Positions 31,570 to 39,693 are shown, counted from the stretch's first letter. The stretch is DNA of 64,000 bases from Mycolicibacterium rufum (GCF_022374875.2 NZ_CP092427.2:806001-870000), one strand, 5' to 3'. Made by a program: numbers and translations. Notes: generated by a model not told the origin, from the letters alone.

Positions 31570-31604
31570 ACTCTAAACGCGGCCACTGAAAAGGTCTAGA
31601 CTTC
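31570..31604 (-). promoter_or_regulatory. Kinase-dehydrogenase promoter with GTCTAGAC operator on the -35
   Basis: On the minus strand, -35 TAGACC (31598-31593) and -10 TAGAGT (31575-31570) are 17 bp apart. The palindrome GTCTAGAC (31594-31601), extended with matching A/T at the next-but-one positions, lies directly on the -35. GTCTAGAC is the core recognised by HutC/DasR-type GntR regulators, and such a regulator is encoded immediately upstream (31629-32426). Confidence 0.6.
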
Positions 31605-31628
31605 AAGGCCGACTTCTGGGGCACCGGA

Positions 31629-32426
31629 TCACCCGTCGGCGCGGGAGCGGACGCGGATCGCGGTGCGGTCGGACCGGTGGTAGTCGCGAGAAAACTCCAC
31701 CGCAACCCCGTTGTCGGCGAACGAGGTTCGCACGATCAGCAGCAGCGGGGTGCCCGGTTCCACGCCGAGCACGCGGGCCTGCTCGGCGGTCGCCGGCGTC
31801 GCCTCGATGCGTTCGTCCGCCGCCGACGGGCCGTGGCCGTACTCCCGCATCAGCGCATACAGCGAGCCCCCCAGGTCCCGGGCGAGCAGGTCGGGGAACA
31901 CCGACGCGGGCAGGTAGGCCTCCTCGAGCACGATCGGCTCGCCGTTGGCGGTGCGCCCGCGCATGATCTGGTGCACCTCGTCGGTGCGCCGCAGCCCCAA
32001 CGCCCGGCTCACCTCGGCGTCGGGGCGGCCGGTGCTCACCGCGAGCACCTGCGCGCCGGGCTCCACCTCGAAGCGGCGCATCTGCTCGGTGAAGCCGGGC
32101 AGGCTGGCGTGGTCGAACTCGAAGCGGGGCGTGGCGACGAAGTTGCCGCCGAACCGGCCGCGGCGCCGGTCGATCAGCCCCTTGTGCTCCAGCGCGCCGA
32201 GCGCCTGACGCAGCGTCATCCGGCTGCAGCCCAGCGCCGTGGCGATCTCCACCTCGGGCGGCAACTTGTCGCCGGGCACCAGGCCGCCGGTGTCGATCAG
32301 GCCCTGCAGCCATGCGGCGATGCGGGCGTGCACCGGCCGGTCGGAGCCGCCGTCCAGCCGCGGTCTCGGCGCCAGGGGCGGCTCCTCGATGTTCAGCACG
32401 CGCGTCACCTCGTCACCGGCGCTCAC
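31629..32426 (-). CDS. GntR-family regulator, HutC/UTRA subfamily
   Basis: This 265-residue regulator has an N-terminal winged helix (about residues 30-100: PVHARIAAWLQGLIDTGGLVPGDKLPPEVEIATALGCSRMTLRQALGALEHKGLI) and a C-terminal UTRA ligand-binding domain from residue 105, containing EEAYLPASVFPDLL. UTRA members respond to small metabolites such as amino acids, sugars or organic acids. The GTG at 32426 overlaps the ArsR-like gene's stop (GTGA). A GTCTAGAC site over the adjacent kinase promoter makes this its probable regulator; the inducer may be a choline or ethanolamine-related compound (inference). Confidence 0.9.
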   Translation of the reverse strand: MSAGDEVTRVLNIEEPPLAPRPRLDGGSDRPVHARIAAWLQGLIDTGGLVPGDKLPPEVEIATALGCSRMTLRQALGALEHKGLIDRRRGRFGGNFVATPRFEFDHASLPGFTEQMRRFEVEPGAQVLAVSTGRPDAEVSRALGLRRTDEVHQIMRGRTANGEPIVLEEAYLPASVFPDLLARDLGGSLYALMREYGHGPSAADERIEATPATAEQARVLGVEPGTPLLLIVRTSFADNGVAVEFSRDYHRSDRTAIRVRSRADG

Positions 32427-32743
32427 CCGTGCCTGGCCCCGATCCAGTGCAGCAGATCGTGGACGGTCTCGTCGTCGAGGCGGTAGCGCACCGACCTGCC
32501 CTCGCGGGTGTTGCTCACCCAGCCCTGCTGCCGGAGCACCCGCAGCGCCTGCGACACCGCGTTCTCCGAGCGGCCCAGCGCGGCCGCCAGGTCGCTGACG
32601 GCGATGCCCGGGGAACGGTGCAGACAGAGCAGGATCTCCAGACGGTGCGGATCCGAGACCAGGTCGAAGCGCTGCGCCCAGCCGGAGGTGTCGACCTCGG
32701 CCAGCGCCGACGACGCGCGTTCGACCCGTTCGGCATCCTCCAC
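32423..32743 (-). CDS. ArsR/SmtB-family winged-helix regulator
   Basis: This 106-residue ArsR-type repressor has the helix-turn-helix VSDLAAALGRSENAVSQALRVLRQQGWVSNTREGRSVRYRL. The C-terminal helix DDETVHDLLHWIGARH places Asp and His residues where alpha-5 metal sites of NmtR and SmtB occur, but the spacing does not match the canonical set, so metal sensing is uncertain. GTG 32743 is supported by TAGATT 7 nt upstream (leaderless). It is coupled by GTGA to the HutC-type gene and sits 20 bp after the FadR-type gene, giving three regulators in a row. Its target is unknown; cbiM is a candidate. Confidence 0.85.
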   Translation of the reverse strand: MEDAERVERASSALAEVDTSGWAQRFDLVSDPHRLEILLCLHRSPGIAVSDLAAALGRSENAVSQALRVLRQQGWVSNTREGRSVRYRLDDETVHDLLHWIGARHG

Positions 32744-32763
32744 GGGAGTCAATCTAACCGGCG

Positions 32764-33528
32764 TCAGTCCAGGAATCCGTGAAGAAGCGCGGCCGAGCCC
32801 CACACATGGGCCGTCATCGTCTGCGCCGCGCGCTCGGCGTCGCCGGCCAGGATCGCCATCACGATCGCCTCGTGCTGCTCGTCGGAGTGCGCGATGTTGC
32901 GGGCCAACAGCGGAATGCAGTCGAGGAGTTCGTTGAGCCGCATCCGGTTCTGCGCGACCAGCGGCACCAGCGACGGCACCCCGGCGGCCTCGGCGATCGC
33001 CAGGTGCAGCCGCGAGTCGAGCCGGCGATAGTCCTCGGGCGCGGCGCCCCGGACATCCGCCAACCGGCTCCACAGCGCCTCCCGGTCGGACGCGGTCAGC
33101 GTCCGGCCCGCCGCCATCCGGGCCGCCCCCACCTCGAGGATCTCCCGCAGCCGCATCGCGTCGGTGATCTCGGCCTCGCTGAAGCGCGCCTCGTCCGGCC
33201 GCGGCGCCGGCAGCTCGTCGGCCAGGAACGTGCCGCCGTAGCGGCCGCGGCGCGACACCAGGTAGCCGGCGTCGGCGAGCGACTTGATCGCCTCCCGCAC
33301 GGTGTCCCGACTGACGCCCAGCCGGGCGGCGAGTTCGCGCTCCGGAGGCAGGGATTCGCCCGGGGACAGCACCCCCAGGCGGATCGTCTGCAGCAGCCGC
33401 TCGACCGTGTCCTCGAAGGCGTTCAACGGCCGCACCGGACTCAGCAGCGCCTCGCTGGCTGTCTGCTCTTCGCGCAAGCGCTCATCGCTGGCAGTCTGCT
33501 CTTCGTGGGCGTCCGGGTCGGCCGACAT
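32764..33528 (-). CDS. GntR-family regulator, FadR/FCD subfamily
   Basis: This 254-residue regulator has a winged helix (about residues 35-105, LSPGESLPPERELAARLGVSRDTVREAIKSLADAGYLVSRRG) and an FCD ligand domain with the metal-binding His pattern (DSRLHLAIAEAAG and HSDEQHEAIVMAILAGD). FCD regulators sense carboxylic or amino acids, often with a bound metal ion. It lies 3 bp after the SDR-ALDH-amidotransferase-GlnA4 genes and is probably cotranscribed with and regulates them. The extreme N terminus contains a duplicated HEEQTAS/REEQTAS segment encoded by a short DNA repeat. Confidence 0.9.
   Translation of the reverse strand: MSADPDAHEEQTASDERLREEQTASEALLSPVRPLNAFEDTVERLLQTIRLGVLSPGESLPPERELAARLGVSRDTVREAIKSLADAGYLVSRRGRYGGTFLADELPAPRPDEARFSEAEITDAMRLREILEVGAARMAAGRTLTASDREALWSRLADVRGAAPEDYRRLDSRLHLAIAEAAGVPSLVPLVAQNRMRLNELLDCIPLLARNIAHSDEQHEAIVMAILAGDAERAAQTMTAHVWGSAALLHGFLD
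33447..33506. repeat. Imperfect short tandem duplication in the FadR-type gene
   Basis: Two copies of a roughly 27-bp unit containing TCGCTGGC(T/A)GTCTGCTCTTCG stand at about 33451-33471 and 33484-33504. They encode two EEQTAS peptides before the winged helix. It looks like a recent in-frame duplication with no obvious effect on the domains. Confidence 0.55.
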
Positions 33529-33531
33529 GGT

Positions 33532-34305
33532 CTACAGCGGCGTCACGTAATGGCCGCTGATCCCACCGTCGACGAGGAACGACGACGCCGTGATGAACGA
33601 GGCGTCGTCACTGGCGAGGAACGCCACGGCGGCGGCGAGTTCCTCGGGTTCGGCGAACCGGCCCACCGGCACGTGCACGAGCCGGCGCGCCGCACGCTCG
33701 GGGTCCTTGGCGAACAGTTCCTGTAGCAGCGGGGTGTTGACAGGTCCGGGACACAGGGCGTTGACCCGGATGCCCTGCCGGGCGTACTGCACGCCCAGCT
33801 CCCGCGATATCGCCAGCACCCCACCCTTGGAGGCGGTGTAGGAGATCTGCGAGGTCGCCGAGCCCATCACCGCGACGAACGACGCCGTGTTGACGATCGA
33901 GCCCTTCTGGGCCGGAACCATGTGGCGCAGTGCGGCTTTGCAGCAGAAGAACACCGACTTGAGGTTGATGTCCTGCACCCGCTGCCAGGCGTCGACGCCG
34001 GTGTTCTCGATCAGGTCGTCCTCGGGCGGGCTGATGCCGGCGTTGTTGAACGCGATGTCGACCGAGCCGTGCGTCTCGGCGGCCGTGTCGAACAGGTTGT
34101 CGACGGCCACCTGGTCGGAGACGTCGACCTGGACGAAGGTGCCGTTCAGGTCGTCGGCCACCGTCTTGCCCGTCGCCGGGTCGATGTCGCCGATGACGAT
34201 GGTGGCGCCCTCGGCTCGCATCCGCTTGGCGGTCGCCAGGCCGATGCCGCTGGCGCCGCCGGTGATCACGGCGACCTTGCCGGCCAGACGCTGGGTCAGA
34301 TCCAT
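33532..34305 (-). CDS. Short-chain dehydrogenase/reductase
   Basis: This 257-residue classical SDR has the cofactor motif TGGASGIG near residue 15, NNAG at about residue 90, and the catalytic YTASK near residue 154 with Ser in NTASF. A Asp after beta-2 (IGDID) favours NAD(H). It corresponds to Rv2857c and is the last enzyme of the aldehyde dehydrogenase-amidotransferase-GlnA4 operon. The ATG at 34305 overlaps the ALDH stop by 1 bp (TGATG) and has GGAGGAG upstream. In a gamma-glutamylation scheme it could oxidise a gamma-glutamyl amino-alcohol to the aldehyde; this is inference. Confidence 0.9.
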   Translation of the reverse strand: MDLTQRLAGKVAVITGGASGIGLATAKRMRAEGATIVIGDIDPATGKTVADDLNGTFVQVDVSDQVAVDNLFDTAAETHGSVDIAFNNAGISPPEDDLIENTGVDAWQRVQDINLKSVFFCCKAALRHMVPAQKGSIVNTASFVAVMGSATSQISYTASKGGVLAISRELGVQYARQGIRVNALCPGPVNTPLLQELFAKDPERAARRLVHVPVGRFAEPEELAAAVAFLASDDASFITASSFLVDGGISGHYVTPL

Positions 34306-35675
34306 CAGTGCTCCTCCTGAACAGCGATAAAGACGTTCTTGGTCTCGGTGAACGACAGCGGGGCGTCGGGCCCGAGCTCGCGGCCCAGCCCGGACTGCTT
34401 GAATCCGCCGAACGGGGTGCTGTAGCGCACCGACGAATGCGAATTGACCGACAGGTTGCCCGATTCCACAGCGCGCGAGACGCGCAGCGCCCGGGACAGG
34501 TTGTCCGTCCAGATCGAGCCGGACAGACCGTAGGGCGTGTCGTTGGCCAGCGCGATCGCGTCGGCCTCGTCGTCGAACGGCAGCACCGTGACGACCGGAC
34601 CGAAGATCTCGTCGGTGACGGTGCGGTCGTCGCGCGGGGGCGTCAGCACCGTAGGCGGGAACCAGTAGCCGGGACCGGACGGAGCGTCGCCGCGGAACGC
34701 CACCGGCGCCCCGTCGGGGACATACCCGGCCACCGACTCCCAGTGCGCCTTGGACACCAGCGGACCCATCTCGGTGCCGTCGGCGCGCGGATCCCCCACC
34801 ACCACACCCTTGACGGCCGGCTCGAACAGCTCCATGAACCGGTCGAAAACGTTGCGCTGCACCAGGATCCGACTGCGGGCACAGCAGTCCTGGCCGGAGT
34901 TGTCGAACACGCCGTAGGGCGCGGTGGCGGCGGCGCGCTCGAGATCGCAGTCGTCGAACACGATGTTGGCGCTCTTGCCGCCCAGTTCCAGCGTGACCCG
35001 CTTGACCTGCTGCGCCGCGCCGGCCATCACCCGGGTGCCGACCTCGGTGGAGCCCGTGAACACGATCTTGCGGACATCGGGATGGCTGACGAAGCGTTCC
35101 CCGACCACCGAGCCGCGGCCCGGCACGACCTGGAACAGGTCGGCGGGCAGGCCGGCCTCGACGGCGAGTTCGCCGAGGCGGATGGTGGTCAGCGGCGTCC
35201 ACTCGGCCGGCTTGACCAGCACGGCGTTGCCGGCGGCCAGCGCGGGCGCGAACCCCCACGACGCGATCGTCATCGGGAAGTTCCACGGCGTGATGACACC
35301 GACCACGCCCAGCGGTTCGTTGAAGGTGACGTCGAGCCCGCCGGCCACCGGGATCTGCTTGCCCGACAACCGTTCCGGGCTCGCCGAGTAGTACTGCAGT
35401 ACGTCGCGGACGTGGCCGGCCTCCCAGCGCGCGTTGCCGATCGGATGCCCGGAGTTGGCCACCTCGAGCTGGGCCAGTTCCTCGACGTGGGCGTCGACCA
35501 CCGCGGCGAACGCGCGTAGCGCCGCCGCCCGCTCCGCCGGGGCCTGCCGGGCCCACCGCCGCTGCGCGGCGACCGCGCGGGCCACCGCGTCGTCGACCCC
35601 GGCCTCGTCGGTCTGCTCGACGGTGCGCAGCAGTTCCTCGGTCGCGGGGTTGATCACATCGCTGGTCGTCGTCAT
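34305..35675 (-). CDS. aldC: Aldehyde dehydrogenase
   Basis: This 456-residue NAD(P)-dependent aldehyde dehydrogenase has the oxyanion/cofactor region ITPWNFPMTIASWGFAPALAAGNAVLVKPAEWTP, the base in TLELGGKSANIVF, the catalytic Cys in GQDCCARSR, and the C-terminal PFGGFKQSGLGRELG. The paralog in M. tuberculosis at this place is AldC (Rv2858c). Its start (ATG 35675) overlaps the amidotransferase-like gene by ATGA, and the SDR follows by TGATG overlap. Substrate is probably a gamma-glutamyl-amino aldehyde or a related amine-derived aldehyde, from the PuuC-like context. Confidence 0.92.
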   Translation of the reverse strand: MTTTSDVINPATEELLRTVEQTDEAGVDDAVARAVAAQRRWARQAPAERAAALRAFAAVVDAHVEELAQLEVANSGHPIGNARWEAGHVRDVLQYYSASPERLSGKQIPVAGGLDVTFNEPLGVVGVITPWNFPMTIASWGFAPALAAGNAVLVKPAEWTPLTTIRLGELAVEAGLPADLFQVVPGRGSVVGERFVSHPDVRKIVFTGSTEVGTRVMAGAAQQVKRVTLELGGKSANIVFDDCDLERAAATAPYGVFDNSGQDCCARSRILVQRNVFDRFMELFEPAVKGVVVGDPRADGTEMGPLVSKAHWESVAGYVPDGAPVAFRGDAPSGPGYWFPPTVLTPPRDDRTVTDEIFGPVVTVLPFDDEADAIALANDTPYGLSGSIWTDNLSRALRVSRAVESGNLSVNSHSSVRYSTPFGGFKQSGLGRELGPDAPLSFTETKNVFIAVQEEH

Positions 35676-36478
35676 ACGCTCACTTTCTGGGATGCATGTG
35701 CTGCCGCGGCGCCCACCAGACCCGCGAACACCCGCAGGTCGTCGAGCCGCTCCTCGGGATGCCACTGGACGGCCACCACCCACCGGCCGGGGTGCCGGTC
35801 GGCGTCGACCTCGACGGCCTCGATCACGCCGTCGCTGTCCGAGGCACTGACGATCAGACCGTCGCCGAGGCGGTCGATGGCCTGGTGGTGATAGCACTGG
35901 GCCTCGGTGCTGGGTCCCACCATCTCCGCCACCCGGGTGCCCGGCACGGTGGTGATCGTCGAGGTGGAGAACACCGCATTGCCCTGCTGGTGGCGGGTGT
36001 GGCCCACCACGTCGGGCAGGTGCTGGTGCAGCGTGCCGCCGAGCGCGACGTTGAGCACCTGCGCGCCCCGGCAGATACCGAGCACCGGCACGCCGCGGCG
36101 CAGCGCGGACTGCAGCAGCGCCAACTCGAAGGCGTCGCGGGTGCGGCTGTCCTCGACGGGCTCGTCGGTGGACGGGTGCCGCTCGCTGCCGTAGGCCGCC
36201 GGGTCGACGTCGCGCCCGCCGGTGATGATCAGCCCGTCGAGCCCGTCGAGCACCCGATCGGCGATCGCGTCGTCGACCGGTTGCGGCGGGAGCAGCACCG
36301 AGATGCCGCCGGCCAGGCCGATGCCCTCGAAGTAGATCGCGGGCAGGAAGCTGGCCCGCACGTCCCACACGCCGGTCTGCGCCTGCTGCAGATAGGTGGT
36401 CAGCCCGATCACGGGGCGACCCTGGGGGCAGGAGCGGAGCGACCCGGGGGAAGTCAGGGCACGGTCAGAGTCGCTCAA
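35672..36478 (-). CDS. Class I glutamine amidotransferase-like gamma-glutamyl hydrolase (PuuD-like)
   Basis: This protein of up to 268 residues belongs to the peptidase C26/GATase class I group. The nucleophile is in GICRGAQVLNVALGG, with His and Glu in VVAVQWHPEE, and GLIITGGRDVDPAAYG is typical of PuuD-type gamma-glutamyl-GABA hydrolases. The predicted reaction is release of glutamate from a gamma-glutamyl compound. The start is uncertain: TTG 36478 overlaps glnA4 by 14 bp, and the conserved domain begins only at about residue 21 (RPVIGLTTYLQQ). The M. tuberculosis homolog Rv2859c has a repeat-rich N terminus that is absent here. Confidence 0.88.
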   Translation of the reverse strand: MSDSDRALTSPGSLRSCPQGRPVIGLTTYLQQAQTGVWDVRASFLPAIYFEGIGLAGGISVLLPPQPVDDAIADRVLDGLDGLIITGGRDVDPAAYGSERHPSTDEPVEDSRTRDAFELALLQSALRRGVPVLGICRGAQVLNVALGGTLHQHLPDVVGHTRHQQGNAVFSTSTITTVPGTRVAEMVGPSTEAQCYHHQAIDRLGDGLIVSASDSDGVIEAVEVDADRHPGRWVVAVQWHPEERLDDLRVFAGLVGAAAAHASQKVSV

Positions 36479-37829
36479 AGCCGCGCATCCTCTCCCAGTC
36501 CGTCACCGCGGCGTTGAAGGCCTTGAGCTCCACGCGCGCGTAGTTGAGGTAGTGGTCGACGACCTCGTCGCCGAAGGCGTCGCGGGCCACCGTCGAGTTG
36601 TCGAACAGCTCGACGGCCTCGGCCAGTGTGGTCGGCAGCCGCTCGGCGCCGCTGGTGTAGGCGTTGCCCGTCAGGGCTTCCGGCAGCTCGAGCTCGTTCT
36701 CGATGCCGTAGAGGCCGCCGGCGATCAGCGCCGACACCGCGAGGTACTGGTTGACGTCGCCGCCGGGCGCCCGGTTCTCCATTCGCATCGCCGACCCGTG
36801 CCCGACCACCCGCAGCGCACAGGTGCGGTTGTCGAAGCCCCACGCGATCGCCGTCGGGGCGAAGCTACCCTCGGCGAAACGCTTGTAGGAGTTGATGTTC
36901 GGCGCGTAGCACAGGCTCAGTTCCCGCATGGTGGCGAGCTGGCCGGCGATGAAGCTGCGGAACAGCGGCGTCATGCCGTCCTCGGCGTCCGAATCGGCGA
37001 ACACCGCGCTACCGTCCTCGCCGCGCAGCGAGATGTGGATGTGGCAGCTGTTGCCCTCGCGCTCGTCGAACTTCGCCATGAACGTCAGGCTCTTGCCGTG
37101 CTGGTCGGCGATCTCCTTGGCGCCGTTGCGGTAAATCGTGTGGTTGTCGCACGTGGTACGCGCGTGGTCGTAGCGGAACCCGATCTCCTGCTGGCCGAGG
37201 TTGCACTCCCCCTTGACGCCCTCGCAGTACATGCCTGCGCCGTCCATGCCGAGCCGGATGTCGCGCAGCAGCGGCTCCATCCGGGTCGAGGCCAGCATCG
37301 CGTAGTCGATGTTGTAGTCGGTGGCCGGCGTGAGGCCCTTGTAGCCGGCCGCCCACGCCGACCGAAAGGTGTCGTCGAAGACCATGAACTCGAGTTCGGT
37401 GGCGGCGTAGGGCACCAGACCGCGCTCGGAGAGCCGGTCGATCTGGCGGTTGAGGATGCTGCGCGGGGCCTGCGTCACCGGCCGGCCGTCGGTCCAGGAC
37501 AGGTCGGCCATCACCAGCGCGGTGCCGGGCAGCCACGGCAGCAGCCGCAGGGTGGCGAAGTCCGGGGTCATCACCATGTCGCCGTAGCCGGTCTCCCAGC
37601 TCGAGATCGCGTACCCGTCGACGGTGTTGTTGTCGACGTCGACGGCCAGCAGGTAGTTGCAGCATTCCGCGCCGTGCTCAGCGGTGTCCTCCACGAACAG
37701 CCGCGCCGAGAGGCGTTTGCCGGTCAGCCGGCCCTGCATGTCGCAGAACGCGACGATGACGGTGTCGATGTCCCCCGCGTCGACGAGCGCCTCGAGCTCG
37801 GATTGCGACAGCATGCCTCGTGTCCCCAT
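36465..37829 (-). CDS. glnA4: Glutamine synthetase-like gamma-glutamyl-amine ligase GlnA4
   Basis: This 454-residue glutamine synthetase-fold enzyme has the beta-grasp N domain (about 1-110) and the catalytic domain with TELEFMVFD, VKGECNLGQQEIGFRY, NSCHIHISL and LRVVGHGSAMRMENRAPGGDVNQYLA. It resembles GlnA4/PuuA proteins; Streptomyces GlnA4 has been reported to make gamma-glutamylethanolamide rather than glutamine. ATG 37829 has GAAGGA about 6 nt upstream. It is the first gene of the operon, divergent from a permease, and the neighbours (amidase, ALDH, SDR) complete a gamma-glutamylation pathway. It is not the main nitrogen-assimilation glutamine synthetase. Confidence 0.92.
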   Translation of the reverse strand: MGTRGMLSQSELEALVDAGDIDTVIVAFCDMQGRLTGKRLSARLFVEDTAEHGAECCNYLLAVDVDNNTVDGYAISSWETGYGDMVMTPDFATLRLLPWLPGTALVMADLSWTDGRPVTQAPRSILNRQIDRLSERGLVPYAATELEFMVFDDTFRSAWAAGYKGLTPATDYNIDYAMLASTRMEPLLRDIRLGMDGAGMYCEGVKGECNLGQQEIGFRYDHARTTCDNHTIYRNGAKEIADQHGKSLTFMAKFDEREGNSCHIHISLRGEDGSAVFADSDAEDGMTPLFRSFIAGQLATMRELSLCYAPNINSYKRFAEGSFAPTAIAWGFDNRTCALRVVGHGSAMRMENRAPGGDVNQYLAVSALIAGGLYGIENELELPEALTGNAYTSGAERLPTTLAEAVELFDNSTVARDAFGDEVVDHYLNYARVELKAFNAAVTDWERMRGFERL

Positions 37830-37904
37830 CAGTGTCCTTCGTTTCTCGAGCCGGCGTCCCACACCCGCACCAAACTGCCACGTTCAAAGGTAGGACGCCA
37901 GACC

Positions 37905-37918
37905 AATAGCGATCTATT
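37905..37918. promoter_or_regulatory. Dyad AATAG-CGAT-CTATT in the glnA4/permease divergent region
   Basis: AATAG (37905-37909) and CTATT (37914-37918) are inverted around CGAT in the 149-bp region between the two divergent genes. Next to it GCCAGACCAAT resembles one half of a GntR-FCD operator (TTGGTCTGGC on the minus strand). It is a candidate site for the FadR-type regulator nearby. Confidence 0.35.
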
Positions 37919-37978
37919 CTCCCTTGTGGTGCCCGGCGCCGGCCGTCGCGCTGCTTTCTCACACACAGGAGGTCTCCC

Positions 37979-39550
37979 GTGCCCGAGGGCCACGAACACC
38001 TAGACGACGATGAGAGGCACCTCGCGAGCCTGGGCTACACCCAGGAACTGTCGCGGTCCTGGTCGGGGTTCAGCAACTTCGCGATCTCGTTCTCCATCAT
38101 CTCGATCCTGGCCGGCTGCTTCACGTCGTTCGGCCTGGGCTGGAACAACGGCGGTCCGGCCGCCATCGCGTGGGGCTGGCCGATCGTGTCGGTCTTCATC
38201 CTCATCATCGGGCTGTGCATGTCCGAACTGGTCTCCGCGTATCCCACCTCGGGCGGGATCTATTGGTGGGCAGCCAAACTGGGCGGCCCGAAGGCGGGCT
38301 TCTACACGGGCTGGCTCAACCTGATCGGGCTCATCGCCATCCTGGCATCGGTGGCCTACGGCTGCGCCACGTTCCTCGACCTCACGCTGGGCACCTTCAG
38401 CCAGACCTGGCTCGACGGGTACAGCCTGACCAGGACCTTCGTCCTCTTCGTGATCATCCTGGCGATCTCGGCGCTGATCAACATCTTCTCGTCGCACCTG
38501 CTGGCCGTCATCAACAACATCTCGGTGTGGTGGCATGTCGTCGGCGCGGCGGCGGTCATCGCGATCCTGTGGCTGCTGCCCGACCAGCACGCCAGTTTCG
38601 GCGACGTGTTCGCCAAGACCATCAACAACAGCGGCATGTTCGGCGGCGAAATGTCGGGCATCGGCGTGCTGCTGTTCGTGCTGCCGATCTCGGCGATCCT
38701 GACGCAGTACACGATCACCGGCTACGACGCGTCCGCCCACCTGTCCGAGGAGACCAAGAGCGCCGCGGACGGTGCGGCCAAGGGCATCTGGCGGTCCATC
38801 TTCTACTCGGCGATCGGCGGCTGGATCCTGCTGCTGACGTTCCTGTTCGCCGTGAACGACTCGGATGCGGTGTCGGCCGGCGGCGGCGCCGTGGTCGGGA
38901 TCTTCACCCAGGCGCTGGACTCACAGTGGGTGGCGATCATCCTGCTGATCTCGACGGCGGGCCAGTTCTTCTGCACCACCGCCTGCCAGACCAGTTCCTC
39001 GCGCATGCTGTTCGCGTTCAGCCGTGACCGCGCGGTCCCCGGCCACCAGCTGTGGTCGAAGGTGAGCAAGAACAAGATCCCCGCCAACGGGGTCATCGTC
39101 ACCGCGGTCCTCGCGGCGATCATCACGCTGCCGGCGCTGGTCGAGGTGGACATCAACGGCGCCCCGGTGCCGGTGGCCTTCTTCGCGGTGGTGTCGATCG
39201 GTGTCGTCGGCCTGTACCTGTGCTTCGCGGTGCCGATTTACCTGCGCTGGCGGATGGGCGACGACTTCCAGGTGGGCCGGTGGAACCTGCGCGGGCATCA
39301 CCGGTGGATGGCACCCGTCGCGGTGATCGAGATCGTCATCACGTCGATCATCGCGATGTTCCCGACCTCCTCGGGCGGCGTGCCGTGGGGCGACGCGTTC
39401 GAATGGAAGTACGTCAACTACACCCCGCTGCTGGTCGGCGGCGTGCTGATCCTGCTCTACATCTACTGGCATGCGTCGGTGAAGCACTGGTTCACCGGCC
39501 CCATCAAACAGGTCACGCTCTCGGACGACGAGTTGCGAGGCGTCTCCTGA
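37979..39550 (+). CDS. APC-superfamily amino acid/polyamine permease
   Basis: This 523-residue transporter has about 12 helices. It starts with LASLGYTQELSRSWSGFSNFAISFSIISILAGCFTSF, the family's TM1 binding region, and contains SELVSAYPTSGGIYWW and TGYDASAHLSEETK, typical of GABA/choline/amino-acid permeases of the APC family. GTG 37979 has a strong ACAGGAGG 6 nt upstream. It is divergent from glnA4 and probably imports the amine or amino acid processed by that operon. Specificity cannot be read from the sequence. Confidence 0.92.
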   Translation: MPEGHEHLDDDERHLASLGYTQELSRSWSGFSNFAISFSIISILAGCFTSFGLGWNNGGPAAIAWGWPIVSVFILIIGLCMSELVSAYPTSGGIYWWAAKLGGPKAGFYTGWLNLIGLIAILASVAYGCATFLDLTLGTFSQTWLDGYSLTRTFVLFVIILAISALINIFSSHLLAVINNISVWWHVVGAAAVIAILWLLPDQHASFGDVFAKTINNSGMFGGEMSGIGVLLFVLPISAILTQYTITGYDASAHLSEETKSAADGAAKGIWRSIFYSAIGGWILLLTFLFAVNDSDAVSAGGGAVVGIFTQALDSQWVAIILLISTAGQFFCTTACQTSSSRMLFAFSRDRAVPGHQLWSKVSKNKIPANGVIVTAVLAAIITLPALVEVDINGAPVPVAFFAVVSIGVVGLYLCFAVPIYLRWRMGDDFQVGRWNLRGHHRWMAPVAVIEIVITSIIAMFPTSSGGVPWGDAFEWKYVNYTPLLVGGVLILLYIYWHASVKHWFTGPIKQVTLSDDELRGVS

Positions 39551-39591
39551 CACTGTTGTGACGCGAATCTCGATCTTGATGCTCTGATCGC

Positions 39592-39616
39592 GTTTGGGCG
39601 CCCGGACCAGGGGTAA
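39592..39616 (+). promoter_or_regulatory. SigF-like promoter GTTT-N15-GGGTAA
   Basis: GTTT (39592-39595) and GGGTAA (39611-39616) are 15 bp apart, matching the mycobacterial SigF general-stress consensus (GTTT, 15-17 bp, GGGTA). It stands about 78 bp upstream of the osmolyte biosynthesis genes. A second possible promoter, TAGGGT at 39681-39686, is 7 nt before the GTG start. Confidence 0.5.
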
Positions 39617-39693
39617 ACATCCTCATCGCCGGGCGTCGGAGCGCGGCTGCATGGACTGATCGAGGAACGCCGAAGCAGAGTAGGGTCGAACAG

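Noticed and set aside
32423..32743. NmtR- or KmtR-type nickel/cobalt sensor
   Set aside because: The His/Asp residues in alpha-5 do not align with the known ligand sets, so I kept it as a general ArsR-type regulator.
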